Source: Idiomarina ramblicola (GTDB taxonomy: Bacteria > Pseudomonadota > Gammaproteobacteria > Enterobacterales > Alteromonadaceae). From it: a stretch of DNA of 64,000 nucleotides. The stretch is from assembly GCF_003987255.1 (NCBI RefSeq), contig NZ_PIQC01000003.1:402503-466502 (forward strand). Reading direction: 5' to 3'. The position numbers and the translations under genes are program-made. The notes beneath the pieces were generated by a model. That model did no database searches. It had not been told where the DNA came from and saw nothing but the letters and a program-made list of their open reading frames with translations. Every line of letters begins with the position of its first letter. The first letter of the stretch is position 1. Shown here in pieces: positions 55,479 through 64,000 of this stretch.

Positions 55479-56702
55479 ATGCAATATTCCCCCGAATTTA
55501 TCAAAGCCATTCCTAAAGCTGACTTGCACTTGCACCTGGACGGCAGCCTCCGTGCCAGCAGTTTAATTGATATGGCTAAACGCGCTGATATCGAACTCCC
55601 TAGCTATACCGAGGAAGGTTTATTTGATTTAGTTTTTAAGTCTCACTACAACAATTTGGGTGAGTACCTCAATGGTTTTCAGTACACATGCGCAGCCTTG
55701 CGTGATTTAGAAAACCTGGAACAGGCCTCTTACGAATTAGCCGTCGACAACCAGAATGAAGGGGTTAATTACATTGAAGTGCGCTTTGCACCACAGCTAC
55801 TCATGGATCCAAGTAAAGGGGTGACGTTCGACACCATAATGCACGTAGTAAACGACGGTCTGTTACGCGCAAAGAAAGAGTACAATAATCGCGATGACGT
55901 GAAAAATGGCGATAAGCCACCGTTTGAATACGGCATTATCAACTGCGCGATGCGCATGTTTGGTAAAAAAGGATTTTCCCCTTATTACACACAAATGTTT
56001 CAACTAATGCGTGACTTTGAACCCATGCAGGTAATAAAAACAGCAGCAATGGACCTGGTTCGCGCCAGCGTTCGTATGCGTGATGAAGAAGGCATGCCTA
56101 TCGTTGGACTTGATATCGCTGGCCAGGAAATTGGCTACCCGGCAGGTGAATTCAAAGAAGTTTACGAATATGCGCACGAAAACTTTCTGCTAAAAACCGT
56201 GCACGCCGGAGAAGCTTACGGTGCTGAGAGCATTTTTGAGGCCTTAACCAAATGCCATGCAGACCGATTAGGTCATGGCTACTCGTTATTTTCACCCGAA
56301 ATGACCGAAGACCCGACCATTGAAGACCCCAAAGCCTATGGCGAGAGTCTGGCTTCTTATATAGCGGATCGCCGCATTGCGGTTGAAGTTTGCCTGACCA
56401 GTAATCTGCAGACCAACCCGGATATCGGCGACATTAAGAACCATAACTTCCAGCACATGCTGGACCATCGTCTGGCCACTATCATTTGTACCGATAACCG
56501 TTTGGTATCACGGACCACGGTCAGCAATGAATACCAGTTAGCTCTGGACAACTTTGATATTCCATTAAAACGTCTGAAAGACATGGTTGCCTATGGCTTT
56601 AAGAAAAACTTTTTCCCGGGCCGCTATGTAGAAAAGCGTGATTACGCCAAGCAGAACCTGGCCTACTTTGACAAAGTGGTTCAGCAGTTTGGGCTGAAAT
56701 AA
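55479..56702 (+). CDS. add: Adenosine deaminase family protein
   Basis: 407 residues with the ATG at 55479, chosen because AGGAG lies 6 bases upstream. It belongs to the adenosine/AMP deaminase amidohydrolases: HLHLDGS zinc motif, HAGE with the catalytic Glu, GHGYSLF, and CLTSNLQTN. The last zinc/Asp motif reads TDN (56490-56501), where many adenosine deaminases have TDD. I recall a similar TDNR pattern in some actinobacterial enzymes, so activity may still be normal. It is longer than E. coli Add (333) because of inserts around residues 110-160. Adenosine is the likely substrate, but not certain. Confidence 0.85.
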   Translation: MQYSPEFIKAIPKADLHLHLDGSLRASSLIDMAKRADIELPSYTEEGLFDLVFKSHYNNLGEYLNGFQYTCAALRDLENLEQASYELAVDNQNEGVNYIEVRFAPQLLMDPSKGVTFDTIMHVVNDGLLRAKKEYNNRDDVKNGDKPPFEYGIINCAMRMFGKKGFSPYYTQMFQLMRDFEPMQVIKTAAMDLVRASVRMRDEEGMPIVGLDIAGQEIGYPAGEFKEVYEYAHENFLLKTVHAGEAYGAESIFEALTKCHADRLGHGYSLFSPEMTEDPTIEDPKAYGESLASYIADRRIAVEVCLTSNLQTNPDIGDIKNHNFQHMLDHRLATIICTDNRLVSRTTVSNEYQLALDNFDIPLKRLKDMVAYGFKKNFFPGRYVEKRDYAKQNLAYFDKVVQQFGLK

Positions 56703-56714
56703 ACAGGCAAAAAT

Positions 56715-56744
56715 AAAAAAGGCTCCGAATTAGGAGCCTTTTTT
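56715..56744. terminator. Bidirectional terminator between add and ssb
   Basis: AAAAAAGGCTCC (56715-56726) and GGAGCCTTTTTT (56733-56744) pair exactly around GAATTA. The T run on both strands lets it stop add on the plus strand and ssb on the minus strand. Confidence 0.95.
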
Positions 56745-56771
56745 ATTACCTGACATTTACTAACGACAACC

Positions 56772-57338
56772 TTAGAATGGAATGTCGTCATCAAAATCGT
56801 TGTCAGGTGAAAACGGCGCAGGTTCTGCCGGTTTCTGTTGTGGTTGCTGTGGCTGTTGATTTTGCGATTGTGATGACTGAGGTGCCGGACGTTGCTGCGA
56901 CGGCTGTGACTGACCTCCGCCGTAACCACCACCTTGCTGACCGCCACCAAAGCCTTGCCCTTGAGGAGCTGCTGCCTGGCTGCCGCCTTGAGAACCACCG
57001 CGCGAATCTAACATTTGCATTTCGTTAATGACCACTTCGGTAGTGTAACGTTCTACGTTGTCCTGCCCAGTCCATTTTCGAGTTTGCAAACGCCCTTCAA
57101 CATAAACCTTAGACCCCTTCTTCAGATACTCGCCAGCTATTTCCGCCAAACGACGATAGGCCACACAGCGGTGCCATTCAGTTTGTTCACGCGGCTCACC
57201 AGTTTGCTTATCTTTCCAGGTCTCGCTGGTAGCAATCGACAGGTTGGCTATCGCTGTGCTGTTTTGGGTATAACGTACCTCTGGGTCAGCGCCCAAATTT
57301 CCAATTAAAATAACTTTATTTACACCGCGACTGGCCAT
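56772..57338 (-). CDS. ssb: Single-stranded DNA-binding protein
   Basis: 188 residues. N-terminal OB fold ([42 protein letters not shown]), a long Gly/Gln-rich linker (about 115-175), and the acidic tail DFDDDIPF that recruits partner proteins. It covers single-stranded DNA in replication and repair. AGGAG lies 6 bases before the ATG. It follows yajR by 41 bases. Confidence 0.98.
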   Translation of the reverse strand: MASRGVNKVILIGNLGADPEVRYTQNSTAIANLSIATSETWKDKQTGEPREQTEWHRCVAYRRLAEIAGEYLKKGSKVYVEGRLQTRKWTGQDNVERYTTEVVINEMQMLDSRGGSQGGSQAAAPQGQGFGGGQQGGGYGGGQSQPSQQRPAPQSSQSQNQQPQQPQQKPAEPAPFSPDNDFDDDIPF

Positions 57339-57379
57339 GAGTTTCTCCTGTTCCTTATGCGCGTTACAACTGCTTCAAT

Positions 57380-58759
57380 TTATGGGGCGACTGATGCCTT
57401 TTCAAGCAACTCATTAACCGCCTTTTCATCATAATGCTTTTTATCAACTTTTAAATAGGTTGCCTGATCTTCCTCAACCCATCTTGCTTCCGTTACACCA
57501 GCTATGGTTAGTAATCGCTCACTTAGTTTAACCGCCCTGTCTTCAGGTAATCCTGGCAATGATAGTGATACGCTGGTGACACCAGCGGGGTTAACCATGA
57601 CCAAGCTGATCAATAACCAACATACTAGCAAGATCAGGCAGAAAACAACAACGCCAGATGTCCCAAAAAACTGTAGGACTGAGCCGCCTGCGACGCCACC
57701 GACAAAAGAGCCTAAAAACTGACCTGTTGAATAAATACCACTGGCACTGCCTTTGCTTCCCGCGGGCGCAATCCGGGTAAGCAGCGACGGCAAGCTGGCT
57801 TCGATAAAATTAAAACCAGTGAAGAACACCACCAGAGCAGCAACCAGCAACCAGGCATTTTGCCCTGCCACACCAATAATAAGCAGCGCAACAATTAACG
57901 TCACAATCGAAAACCGCAGCCACTGTACGGAATTGTTATTGCGGGCACTGTGGATGATCATCGGCACCATGAATAAAATAGAAGCGGCCAGCGTAGGCAG
58001 GTAAAACCAGGCATGAGCCTGGCTTTCAAAGCCTGCATTTTGCAACTGAGCTGGCAAAGTCACAAACCAAGCGGTCAAAATAGCGTGCAACACAAAAATA
58101 CCGCTGTTCAGACACCACAACTGCTTGTGCTTAAGTAAGTCTCTCAGCTCGGATAAAACCGGCAAAGAATCACGTCGTGCCGATGTAGTCACCACTTTGG
58201 GTACGCTCAACAGCAAAACAAGAATACCGAGCACACCACTGGCGGCGGTAAACCAAAATAACCCCGAGAGCCCAATTAGGTTTCCCAATAGCGGTCCGGC
58301 AACCAATGACACGGCAAATGCCAACCCGATACACATACCAATAGTAGCCATAACCTTAGGCCGCTGTTCATCTCGTGATAAATCGGCCGCCAAGGCGAGT
58401 ATGGCGGCAGCAATCGCGCCCAAACCTTGTAAAGCCCGCCCAACAGAAACTCCGAATAACGTTTCTGCCTGCGCCGCTACAACACTACCAGCAACAAAAA
58501 CCAGCAGCCCACCGACAATGACCGGCTTGCGGCCAAGCCGGTCGGATAACATACCGAGAGGAATTTGCAGAAGCGCCTGGGTCAAGCCATAAGCGCCTAA
58601 AGCAACCCCGACCCACAACGGTGAATAGTCTGGATAATCTTGTGCATAAACCGCCAGCACTGGCATGATCAAAAACAGGCCCAACATCCGTATACCAAAT
58701 ACAGACGCGAGTGCTAAAGCGGCTTTTCGTTCAGTTTTATTGAGTTTTTGCTGCGTCAT
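57380..58759 (-). CDS. yajR: MFS efflux transporter of the YajR type
   Basis: 459 residues. Twelve membrane helices, with motif A at GMLSDRLGRKPVI. After the last helix comes a small soluble domain (about 395-459; LPGLPEDRAVKLSERLL, VTEARWVEEDQATYLKV), which matches the ferredoxin-like YAM domain of E. coli YajR. The substrate is unknown. It lies between ssb and uvrA, genes that are adjacent and divergent in E. coli. Confidence 0.88.
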   Translation of the reverse strand: MTQQKLNKTERKAALALASVFGIRMLGLFLIMPVLAVYAQDYPDYSPLWVGVALGAYGLTQALLQIPLGMLSDRLGRKPVIVGGLLVFVAGSVVAAQAETLFGVSVGRALQGLGAIAAAILALAADLSRDEQRPKVMATIGMCIGLAFAVSLVAGPLLGNLIGLSGLFWFTAASGVLGILVLLLSVPKVVTTSARRDSLPVLSELRDLLKHKQLWCLNSGIFVLHAILTAWFVTLPAQLQNAGFESQAHAWFYLPTLAASILFMVPMIIHSARNNNSVQWLRFSIVTLIVALLIIGVAGQNAWLLVAALVVFFTGFNFIEASLPSLLTRIAPAGSKGSASGIYSTGQFLGSFVGGVAGGSVLQFFGTSGVVVFCLILLVCWLLISLVMVNPAGVTSVSLSLPGLPEDRAVKLSERLLTIAGVTEARWVEEDQATYLKVDKKHYDEKAVNELLEKASVAP

Positions 58760-58801
58760 TTCACTGCTTTTAAGTCAGTAACATGATAAATGATGCTGCT
58801 A

Positions 58802-58832
58802 TTGTACCAGATGCCTAACACTGTGCGATAAT
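58802..58832 (+). promoter_or_regulatory. Candidate uvrA promoter
   Basis: TTGTAC (58802-58807) and an extended -10, TGCGATAAT (58824-58832), are 19 bases apart. The -10 is good and the -35 spacing is long. I see no CTGT-N8-ACAG LexA box in 58760-58875. Confidence 0.4.
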
Positions 58833-58875
58833 AGCGTTTTGTCGTCAGTCAATTACTGAACAACAGACGGGAATT

Positions 58876-61704
58876 ATGGATACTATTGAAGTACGCGGTG
58901 CGCGCACGCACAACTTAAAAAATTTCAACCTGACCATCCCCCGCAATAAGCTTATTGTGATTACTGGGTTATCGGGTTCGGGGAAGTCGTCGCTTGCTTT
59001 CGATACATTGTATGCCGAGGGGCAACGACGCTATGTTGAATCCCTGTCCGCTTACGCGCGTCAGTTTTTATCTTTGATGGAAAAACCCGACGTTGACAGT
59101 ATTGAAGGGTTGTCGCCGGCTATTTCAATTGAGCAGAAGTCGACCTCACACAACCCACGCTCAACCGTCGGTACCATCACCGAAATTTATGATTACCTGC
59201 GCTTAATGTTTGCCCGTGTAGGCGAGCCCCGCTGCCCAACACATGATGTTCCGCTGGCGGCTCAAACCATATCGCAGATGGTCGACAACGTACTGGCTGC
59301 GCCGGAAGGCGAGAAGCGCATGTTGCTGGCACCTATTATTCAAAACCGTAAGGGCGAGCATTTAAAAGTTCTGGAAAACTTGGCGTTGCAAGGCTTTATC
59401 CGCGCTCGTATCGACGGCGAAATCTGTGACCTTAGCGACCCTCCGACACTAGAACTGCAGAAAAAACACACCATAGAAGTTGTCGTTGACCGCTTTAAAG
59501 TGCGTGAAGGCATGGAACAACGCCTGGCTGAGTCGTTTGAGACCGCACTGGATCTGAGTGGCGGGACGGCACTGGTTGCGCCTATGGAAGGCGACGGCGA
59601 AGCCGATGTGTTCTCAGCAAACTTCGCTTGTCCGCATTGTGGCTACAGCATGCAAGAACTGGAACCGCGGTTGTTCTCATTCAACAACCCGGCCGGCGCC
59701 TGTACCACTTGTGACGGCTTGGGTGTCGAACAGTTTTTCGCTCCGGAAAAAGTCATAGTCAACGCGGAGCTTTCTCTAACCGGCGGAGCGATTCGCGGCT
59801 GGGACAAACGAAACTTTTATTATTATCAAATGCTGCAATCTCTGGCGAAGCACTACGACTTTAAGTTGTCGCAGCCGTTTAACCAACTGCCTGACGAAAT
59901 CCGCGAGAGAATTTTATTTGGTAGCGGCAAAGAAGAAATTAAATTTACCTACATGAATGATCGCGGTGACAAGGTCGTCAGAGCGCACGCGTTTGAGGGC
60001 ATCATTCCAAACATGCAGCGCCGTTACCGAGAAACCGAGTCACAAGCGGTACGTGACGAGCTATCAAAATACGTCGCAACACAACCTTGTAAAAGTTGTG
60101 GCGGCACGCGCTTGCGCACAGAAGCTCGTCATGTCTTTATTCAGGGCACGACTCTGCCGGAAATTGTCGAGCAGTCGATTGGTGACGCACTTGAGTTTTT
60201 CCAGCAGTTGAACATGGAAGGACAACGCGCCCAGATTGCAGAAAAAATCCTGAAAGAAATTAACGACCGATTGCGCTTTTTGGTGAACGTGGGGCTGAAT
60301 TATTTAAGCTTGTCGCGCAGCGCAGAAACCTTATCCGGTGGTGAAGCACAACGTATTCGGCTGGCCAGCCAAATTGGCGCTGGTTTGGTGGGTGTTATGT
60401 ACGTACTGGATGAACCCAGCATTGGGTTGCACCAGCGCGATAATGAACGCCTGCTGAACACGCTAACGCACTTGCGCGACTTGGGTAATACCGTGATTGT
60501 GGTTGAACACGATGAAGACGCTATCCGCCAGGCCGATCACGTCATTGATATTGGACCCGGTGCCGGTGTGCACGGCGGTGAAATTATTGCTCAGGGGCAA
60601 GTCGATGACATAGTAGGAAGTAAAGACTCACTAACCGGCGATTACCTATCGGGGCGAAAGGAAATAGAAGTTCCTCAACAACGGCACCAGCCCGACGAAC
60701 GCAGGCTCACCATTCGCGGAGCCAGCGGCAATAACTTAAAAAATGTCGATTTCAATTTGCCATTAGGCATTATGACTTGTGTGACCGGTGTCTCTGGTTC
60801 AGGTAAGTCGACTCTGGTTAATAATACCTTATTTCACATAGCTCACCACGAACTCAACGGTGCAACAACCGGTGAAGCAGCGCCTTATGACAGTGTTGAA
60901 GGAATGCAGCTACTGGATAAAGTGGTGGATATCGACCAGAGCCCAATAGGCCGCACACCACGCTCTAACCCCGCAACTTACACCGGAATATTTACACCTA
61001 TTCGTGAGCTGTTTGCCGGTGTGCCGGAGTCTAGGGCTCGTGGTTACAAGCCGGGACGCTTTAGCTTTAACGTTCGCGGCGGACGTTGTGAGGCCTGCCA
61101 GGGTGATGGTGTCATTAAGGTTGAAATGCACTTTTTACCGGATGTTTATGTGCCTTGTGATATTTGTAAAGGTCAGCGCTACAACCGCGAGACACTGGAA
61201 GTACAATATAAAGGTAAGAACATCCACGAAGTGCTGGATATGACCATTGAAGACGCTCGTGAGTTCTTCGACCCGGTTCCGGCCATTGCTCGTAAGCTCC
61301 AGACTTTAATGGATGTGGGCTTGTCTTATGTCCGCTTAGGTCAGTCAGCTACGACTCTGTCGGGTGGTGAAGCACAACGCGTTAAATTATCACGCGAGCT
61401 GTCAAAGCGCGACACCGGCAAAACTTTATACATTCTGGATGAGCCGACAACGGGTCTGCACTTCCACGACATTAAGCAGTTGCTGGCGGTGATTCATCGT
61501 CTGCGTGATCACGGCAACACAGTCGTGGTCATTGAACACAACCTGGATGTGATAAAAACCGCAGACTGGATCATCGACTTAGGCCCCGAAGGTGGCTCTG
61601 GCGGCGGTGAAATCTTGTGTGAAGGCACACCAGAACAAATTTGTGAGAATGAGCGCTCTCATACAGCGCGTTTCTTAAAGCCGATGCTAAAGAAGCAGTC
61701 ATAA
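58876..61704 (+). CDS. uvrA: Excinuclease ABC subunit A
   Basis: 942 residues, the usual length. Two ABC ATPase modules: Walker [13 protein letters not shown] and [15 protein letters not shown]; signatures [15 protein letters not shown] and [15 protein letters not shown]; Walker [11 protein letters not shown] and [10 protein letters not shown]. Zinc fingers CPHC ... CTTC and CEAC ... CDIC. It recognises DNA damage and loads UvrB in nucleotide excision repair. Confidence 0.99.
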   Translation: MDTIEVRGARTHNLKNFNLTIPRNKLIVITGLSGSGKSSLAFDTLYAEGQRRYVESLSAYARQFLSLMEKPDVDSIEGLSPAISIEQKSTSHNPRSTVGTITEIYDYLRLMFARVGEPRCPTHDVPLAAQTISQMVDNVLAAPEGEKRMLLAPIIQNRKGEHLKVLENLALQGFIRARIDGEICDLSDPPTLELQKKHTIEVVVDRFKVREGMEQRLAESFETALDLSGGTALVAPMEGDGEADVFSANFACPHCGYSMQELEPRLFSFNNPAGACTTCDGLGVEQFFAPEKVIVNAELSLTGGAIRGWDKRNFYYYQMLQSLAKHYDFKLSQPFNQLPDEIRERILFGSGKEEIKFTYMNDRGDKVVRAHAFEGIIPNMQRRYRETESQAVRDELSKYVATQPCKSCGGTRLRTEARHVFIQGTTLPEIVEQSIGDALEFFQQLNMEGQRAQIAEKILKEINDRLRFLVNVGLNYLSLSRSAETLSGGEAQRIRLASQIGAGLVGVMYVLDEPSIGLHQRDNERLLNTLTHLRDLGNTVIVVEHDEDAIRQADHVIDIGPGAGVHGGEIIAQGQVDDIVGSKDSLTGDYLSGRKEIEVPQQRHQPDERRLTIRGASGNNLKNVDFNLPLGIMTCVTGVSGSGKSTLVNNTLFHIAHHELNGATTGEAAPYDSVEGMQLLDKVVDIDQSPIGRTPRSNPATYTGIFTPIRELFAGVPESRARGYKPGRFSFNVRGGRCEACQGDGVIKVEMHFLPDVYVPCDICKGQRYNRETLEVQYKGKNIHEVLDMTIEDAREFFDPVPAIARKLQTLMDVGLSYVRLGQSATTLSGGEAQRVKLSRELSKRDTGKTLYILDEPTTGLHFHDIKQLLAVIHRLRDHGNTVVVIEHNLDVIKTADWIIDLGPEGGSGGGEILCEGTPEQICENERSHTARFLKPMLKKQS

Positions 61705-61716
61705 AAAGGACGTAGT

Positions 61717-62124
61717 ATGTTAACGGAAGACTTTAAAGTACGATTTTATGAGACCGATGCGCTTGGGCACGTCAATAACACCGTTATTCCAGGCTGGATC
61801 GAAACGGGCCGTCTGCCTATTTTCGAATTCTTTGGTGAAATGTCGCCCGAGACACAGAGCTTGATTGTTGCTCGGCTTGAAGTGGATTATTTATTGCCAA
61901 TTTACTTCGGCGGCCACGTAACAGTGAATACTTACGTCAGTCGTTTAGGCGGCAGTTCATTTGATATTACCACCGAAATTTGGCAAAAAGATAAAATGTG
62001 TGCCAAAGGTAAAACGGTGCTGGTGTATTTTGACTACCAACAGGAGCGTTCTGTGAAACTATCCGATCAGTTAAAAGAACGTCTATCAACAATAACGCAT
62101 CCGGAGCACCCAATTGACGCGTGA
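61717..62124 (+). CDS. Acyl-CoA thioesterase, hotdog fold
   Basis: 135 residues. Single hotdog domain with the YETDALGHVNNTV motif; the Asp is the usual catalytic residue of the 4-hydroxybenzoyl-CoA/YbgC group. Later parts are LEVDYLLPIYFGGHVTVNTYV. It hydrolyses acyl-CoA thioesters; which acyl group is unclear. A GGA-rich site precedes the start, 12 bases after uvrA. Its end overlaps glsA by 11 bases. Confidence 0.87.
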   Translation: MLTEDFKVRFYETDALGHVNNTVIPGWIETGRLPIFEFFGEMSPETQSLIVARLEVDYLLPIYFGGHVTVNTYVSRLGGSSFDITTEIWQKDKMCAKGKTVLVYFDYQQERSVKLSDQLKERLSTITHPEHPIDA

Positions 62125-63070
62125 TCTCGTCAGTGGTGGGCAACAGATACATGCCCCGGATGATCTCAAAAGCTTGCTGGGGGAAATTCATCAGCAAGCA
62201 ATGAAGATAACCGAAGGGCATGTTGCTGACTACATCCCGGCGTTAGCAGAGGTCGACCCCGAACTCTGCGGACTTACTCTGGCCACTCTTGACGGCGAGG
62301 TGTTTAACGTCGGTGATACTCAGGAACAGTTCTCTATTCAGTCCATTTCGAAAATTTTCGGCCTGATGCTAGCCATGGAACGCCTGGGCGAAGATTTGTG
62401 GGACAGGGTCAAAATGGAGCCTTCCGGCCAGGCATTTAACTCTATCGTGCAGTTAGAGTGGGAAAAAGGCATCCCGCGTAATCCTATGATAAATGCAGGC
62501 GCTATTGTCGTTAGTGACGTGCTGGTTAGTCGTTATTCAGCCAGTAAGAACGCGGTTTTAAGTTTGGTCCGTACGTTATGCGGTAATGACAATGTGTATG
62601 CCGATAACATTGTTCACCAGTCAGAAAAAGAACATGGCCATCGCAATGCCGCTCTGGCTCACCTCATGAAAAGCTTTGGTAATATTGATGCGGACGTTGA
62701 TGAACTGCTTGATCATTACTTTTGGCAGTGTGCGTTAACCATGTCCTGCGAAAACCTGGCTCGCTCTTTTACGTTTCTCGCAAATGACGGAGTTTGTCCT
62801 TTTTCCAAAAAAAGCATTATGTCGAAGCGAGATTCTCAACGGATTAACGCTTTGCTATCGACCAGCGGCATGTACGACCAAAGCGGTGAGTTTGCTTTTA
62901 CTGTAGGCGTTCCGGCTAAAAGTGGTGTTGGCGGTGGTATGATTGCTGTTGTTCCAGACTTTGGCGTTATCTGTTCATGGAGTCCGAGATTAAACAGCTT
63001 CGGTAACAGTGCGCGAGGCATGTATATGGTCCGGGAGCTTGCAAACAGGCTAGGCCTGAGCGTTTACTAA
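62114..63070 (+). CDS. glsA: Glutaminase
   Basis: 318 residues from a TTG at 62114, supported by GGAG 7 bases upstream; no ATG or GTG with a better site lies ahead of the conserved HVADYIPAL. Beta-lactamase-like fold with the active Ser-x-x-Lys in FSIQSISKIFGL, NPMINAGAIVV, MKSFGN, TSGMYDQSGEFA and PAKSGVGGG. It turns glutamine into glutamate and ammonia. It meets the convergent next gene in a 4-base overlap. Confidence 0.96.
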   Translation: MTRDLVSGGQQIHAPDDLKSLLGEIHQQAMKITEGHVADYIPALAEVDPELCGLTLATLDGEVFNVGDTQEQFSIQSISKIFGLMLAMERLGEDLWDRVKMEPSGQAFNSIVQLEWEKGIPRNPMINAGAIVVSDVLVSRYSASKNAVLSLVRTLCGNDNVYADNIVHQSEKEHGHRNAALAHLMKSFGNIDADVDELLDHYFWQCALTMSCENLARSFTFLANDGVCPFSKKSIMSKRDSQRINALLSTSGMYDQSGEFAFTVGVPAKSGVGGGMIAVVPDFGVICSWSPRLNSFGNSARGMYMVRELANRLGLSVY

Positions 63071-63858
63071 CGCATTGTTGACGGACGATAAAGCTGAAAA
63101 CTCTCCATATTAAACCGCTTAAACAGTGTGTCCAACTCACCTTTCCTTCCGAGTTCTCTCATGAGTCTCTGTAACGTTTTGACATTCATGCTTTTATCCT
63201 TACCAATCAGCATGTGTAAATCGTATTCAAAGCTTGCCTTTTCAGATAGCAATAGGTCATCTACTCTTACCTGACTAGAGCCTTGTAATGCCGCTAATAG
63301 CTCGTCATTGACGACGGTAAGGTCAACTCTCTGCCCTAGTACCATTCGTAAATTAATGATTCGTGAATCCGCTAAGTAAATCATGTATTTTTCTTTTGCT
63401 TCATCCGAAGCGACTAACTTCCCTCCAAGTAAGTAATGGTACCCTTTTACACCACCCAGAGTTTTCCCTTCGTATGAATCAAAGAAGGACTGATCTCTTC
63501 CTTCCTTTTTTGCCGTTACTAGCCTTTCTTTTCCACTGACTAAGGGGATCGTTTTAGTGTAACTGACCCCACTCCTGCTCCACCCCCAAAGCGGGGACTC
63601 AAAGAAGATAACATCGCAGCAGCCACCCTCACTCAAGGATTCATAACGACTGGTTGGTGGAATGATTTGTATGAGAAATTCGTAACTATCCTGATGCTCG
63701 TTCAGTAATCTAACTAACTCTCGGGTGAGATCAGTTTCAAGAACATCGGAAAAATAAGGAGGATAATCGTAGGCAGCCACGTAGACTGGTACTTGTGCTG
63801 AAGCTGAATTGCTTAGCACGAAAAAAATAATCACAGAAAAATATCTGAGTAATTTCAA
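63067..63858 (-). CDS. Periplasmic solute-binding-like protein (SBP family 3)
   Basis: 263 residues from a TTG at 63858; an in-frame TAA lies directly before it, and no Shine-Dalgarno is near, so the start is unusual. Signal peptide (KLLRYFSVIIFFVLSNSASAQ) and then a bacterial extracellular solute-binding fold (VPVYVAAYDYPPYFS; SEGGCCDVIFFESP; FEYDLHMLIGKDKSMNVKTLQ). No transport permease or sensor gene is beside it, so it may be an orphan. The ligand is unknown. Its promoter region ends 115 bases away at the insertion sequence. Confidence 0.7.
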   Translation of the reverse strand: MKLLRYFSVIIFFVLSNSASAQVPVYVAAYDYPPYFSDVLETDLTRELVRLLNEHQDSYEFLIQIIPPTSRYESLSEGGCCDVIFFESPLWGWSRSGVSYTKTIPLVSGKERLVTAKKEGRDQSFFDSYEGKTLGGVKGYHYLLGGKLVASDEAKEKYMIYLADSRIINLRMVLGQRVDLTVVNDELLAALQGSSQVRVDDLLLSEKASFEYDLHMLIGKDKSMNVKTLQRLMRELGRKGELDTLFKRFNMESFQLYRPSTMR

Positions 63859-63955
63859 TTAATTGACTATTGGTTGAGTATCTCTCCCAATAATTAATTT
63901 TTAAGCCCTAAATGTCAATAGTTGAACAAGCTTTCCATAGTTTATGATCAGGCAC

Positions 63956-63972
63956 AAAAAAGCCCGGCCAAA
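63956..63972. other. Half of a terminator-like palindrome next to the insertion sequence
   Basis: AAAAAAGCCCGGC (63956-63968) followed by CAAA looks like the left arm and loop of a Rho-independent terminator whose right arm (GCCGGGCTTTTTT) is missing at the insertion sequence end. It may lie on the far side of the element. Confidence 0.35.
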
Positions 63973-64000
63973 TGAAGTGACCCCCAATAGTTGGACATTC
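63973..64000 (+). mobile_element. Left end of a probable IS3-family insertion sequence (cut by the window)
   Basis: TGAAGTGACCCCCAATAG and the following TTGGACA start with TG and match the style of terminal inverted repeats of many IS3-family elements in marine gammaproteobacteria. Only 28 bases are visible, and no transposase can be seen. The family call is from memory of this repeat type. Confidence 0.55.

Noticed and set aside
58125..58592. Open frame of 155 codons on the plus strand inside yajR
   Set aside because: It is antisense to the transporter, with a composition (many Ser, Pro, Asn) that mirrors the complement of membrane helices.
58790..58816. Possible LexA box CTGctattgtacCAG before uvrA
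   Set aside because: The spacing between CTG and CAG is 9 and not 10 bases, and the inner T and A are missing.

Overview
This window reads as a chromosomal core segment of a marine gammaproteobacterium of the order Alteromonadales. Idiomarina or a close relative is my best guess. The reasons are the conserved order rplM-rpsI-petABC, degQ-degS, mla/kds/lpt/rpoN/pts, pmbA-darP-tldD-nit-yhdP-rng-maf-mreDCB, and a complete MSHA pilus locus placed directly beside the mre genes, as in Vibrio and Shewanella. The genus is an inference from gene order and protein character, not a database result. Coding density is very high: no gap between genes exceeds 300 bases, and I saw no tRNA, rRNA or CRISPR array.

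Layout. (1) 1-3170, minus strand: ribosomal proteins L13/S9 with their own promoter and terminator, followed by the cytochrome bc1 genes (petC is cut by the window edge). (2) 3173-7443: zapE on the minus strand; zapG and the periplasmic proteases degQ and degS on the plus strand, with two strong hairpins in the gaps. (3) 7461-12736, minus strand: murA, ibaG, the Mla phospholipid-transport operon and a TetR-type regulator. (4) 12893-20968, plus strand: a tightly overlapping run kdsD-kdsC-lptC-lptA-lptB-rpoN-hpf-ptsN-rapZ-ptsO-mgtE, linking LPS precursor synthesis and LPS export with sigma-54 and the nitrogen PTS. (5) 20983-33430: pmbA and tldD (on either side of darP), a nitrilase-family gene, yhdP, rng, maf, mreD, mreC and mreB. 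(6) 33490-53545, minus strand: an unusual coiled-coil/PEGA/FGE-like exported protein, then a 17-gene MSHA pilus locus (mshI, I2, J, K, L, M, N, E, G, F, B, A, C, D, O, P, Q in transcription order) with almost continuous stop/start overlaps. (7) 53677-64000: nucleotide metabolism (pyrC, tdk, add), ssb, a YajR-like MFS transporter, uvrA, a thioesterase, glutaminase, a periplasmic solute-binding-like protein, and the first bases of what looks like an IS3-family insertion sequence at the window edge.

How it works together. Much of the window concerns the envelope. LPS precursor synthesis and export (kds/lpt), outer-membrane lipid asymmetry (mla, yhdP), peptidoglycan precursors and cell shape (murA, mre), envelope stress proteolysis (degQ, degS) and a surface pilus (msh) all sit close together. 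The least ordinary gene is the exported protein at 33490-35349. Its FGE-like domain lacks the usual catalytic cysteine pair, and it lies between the pilus locus and the cell-shape operon. The second is the giant mshQ, which carries an N-terminal array of about 36-residue beta-helix-like repeats and two LamG-like domains.
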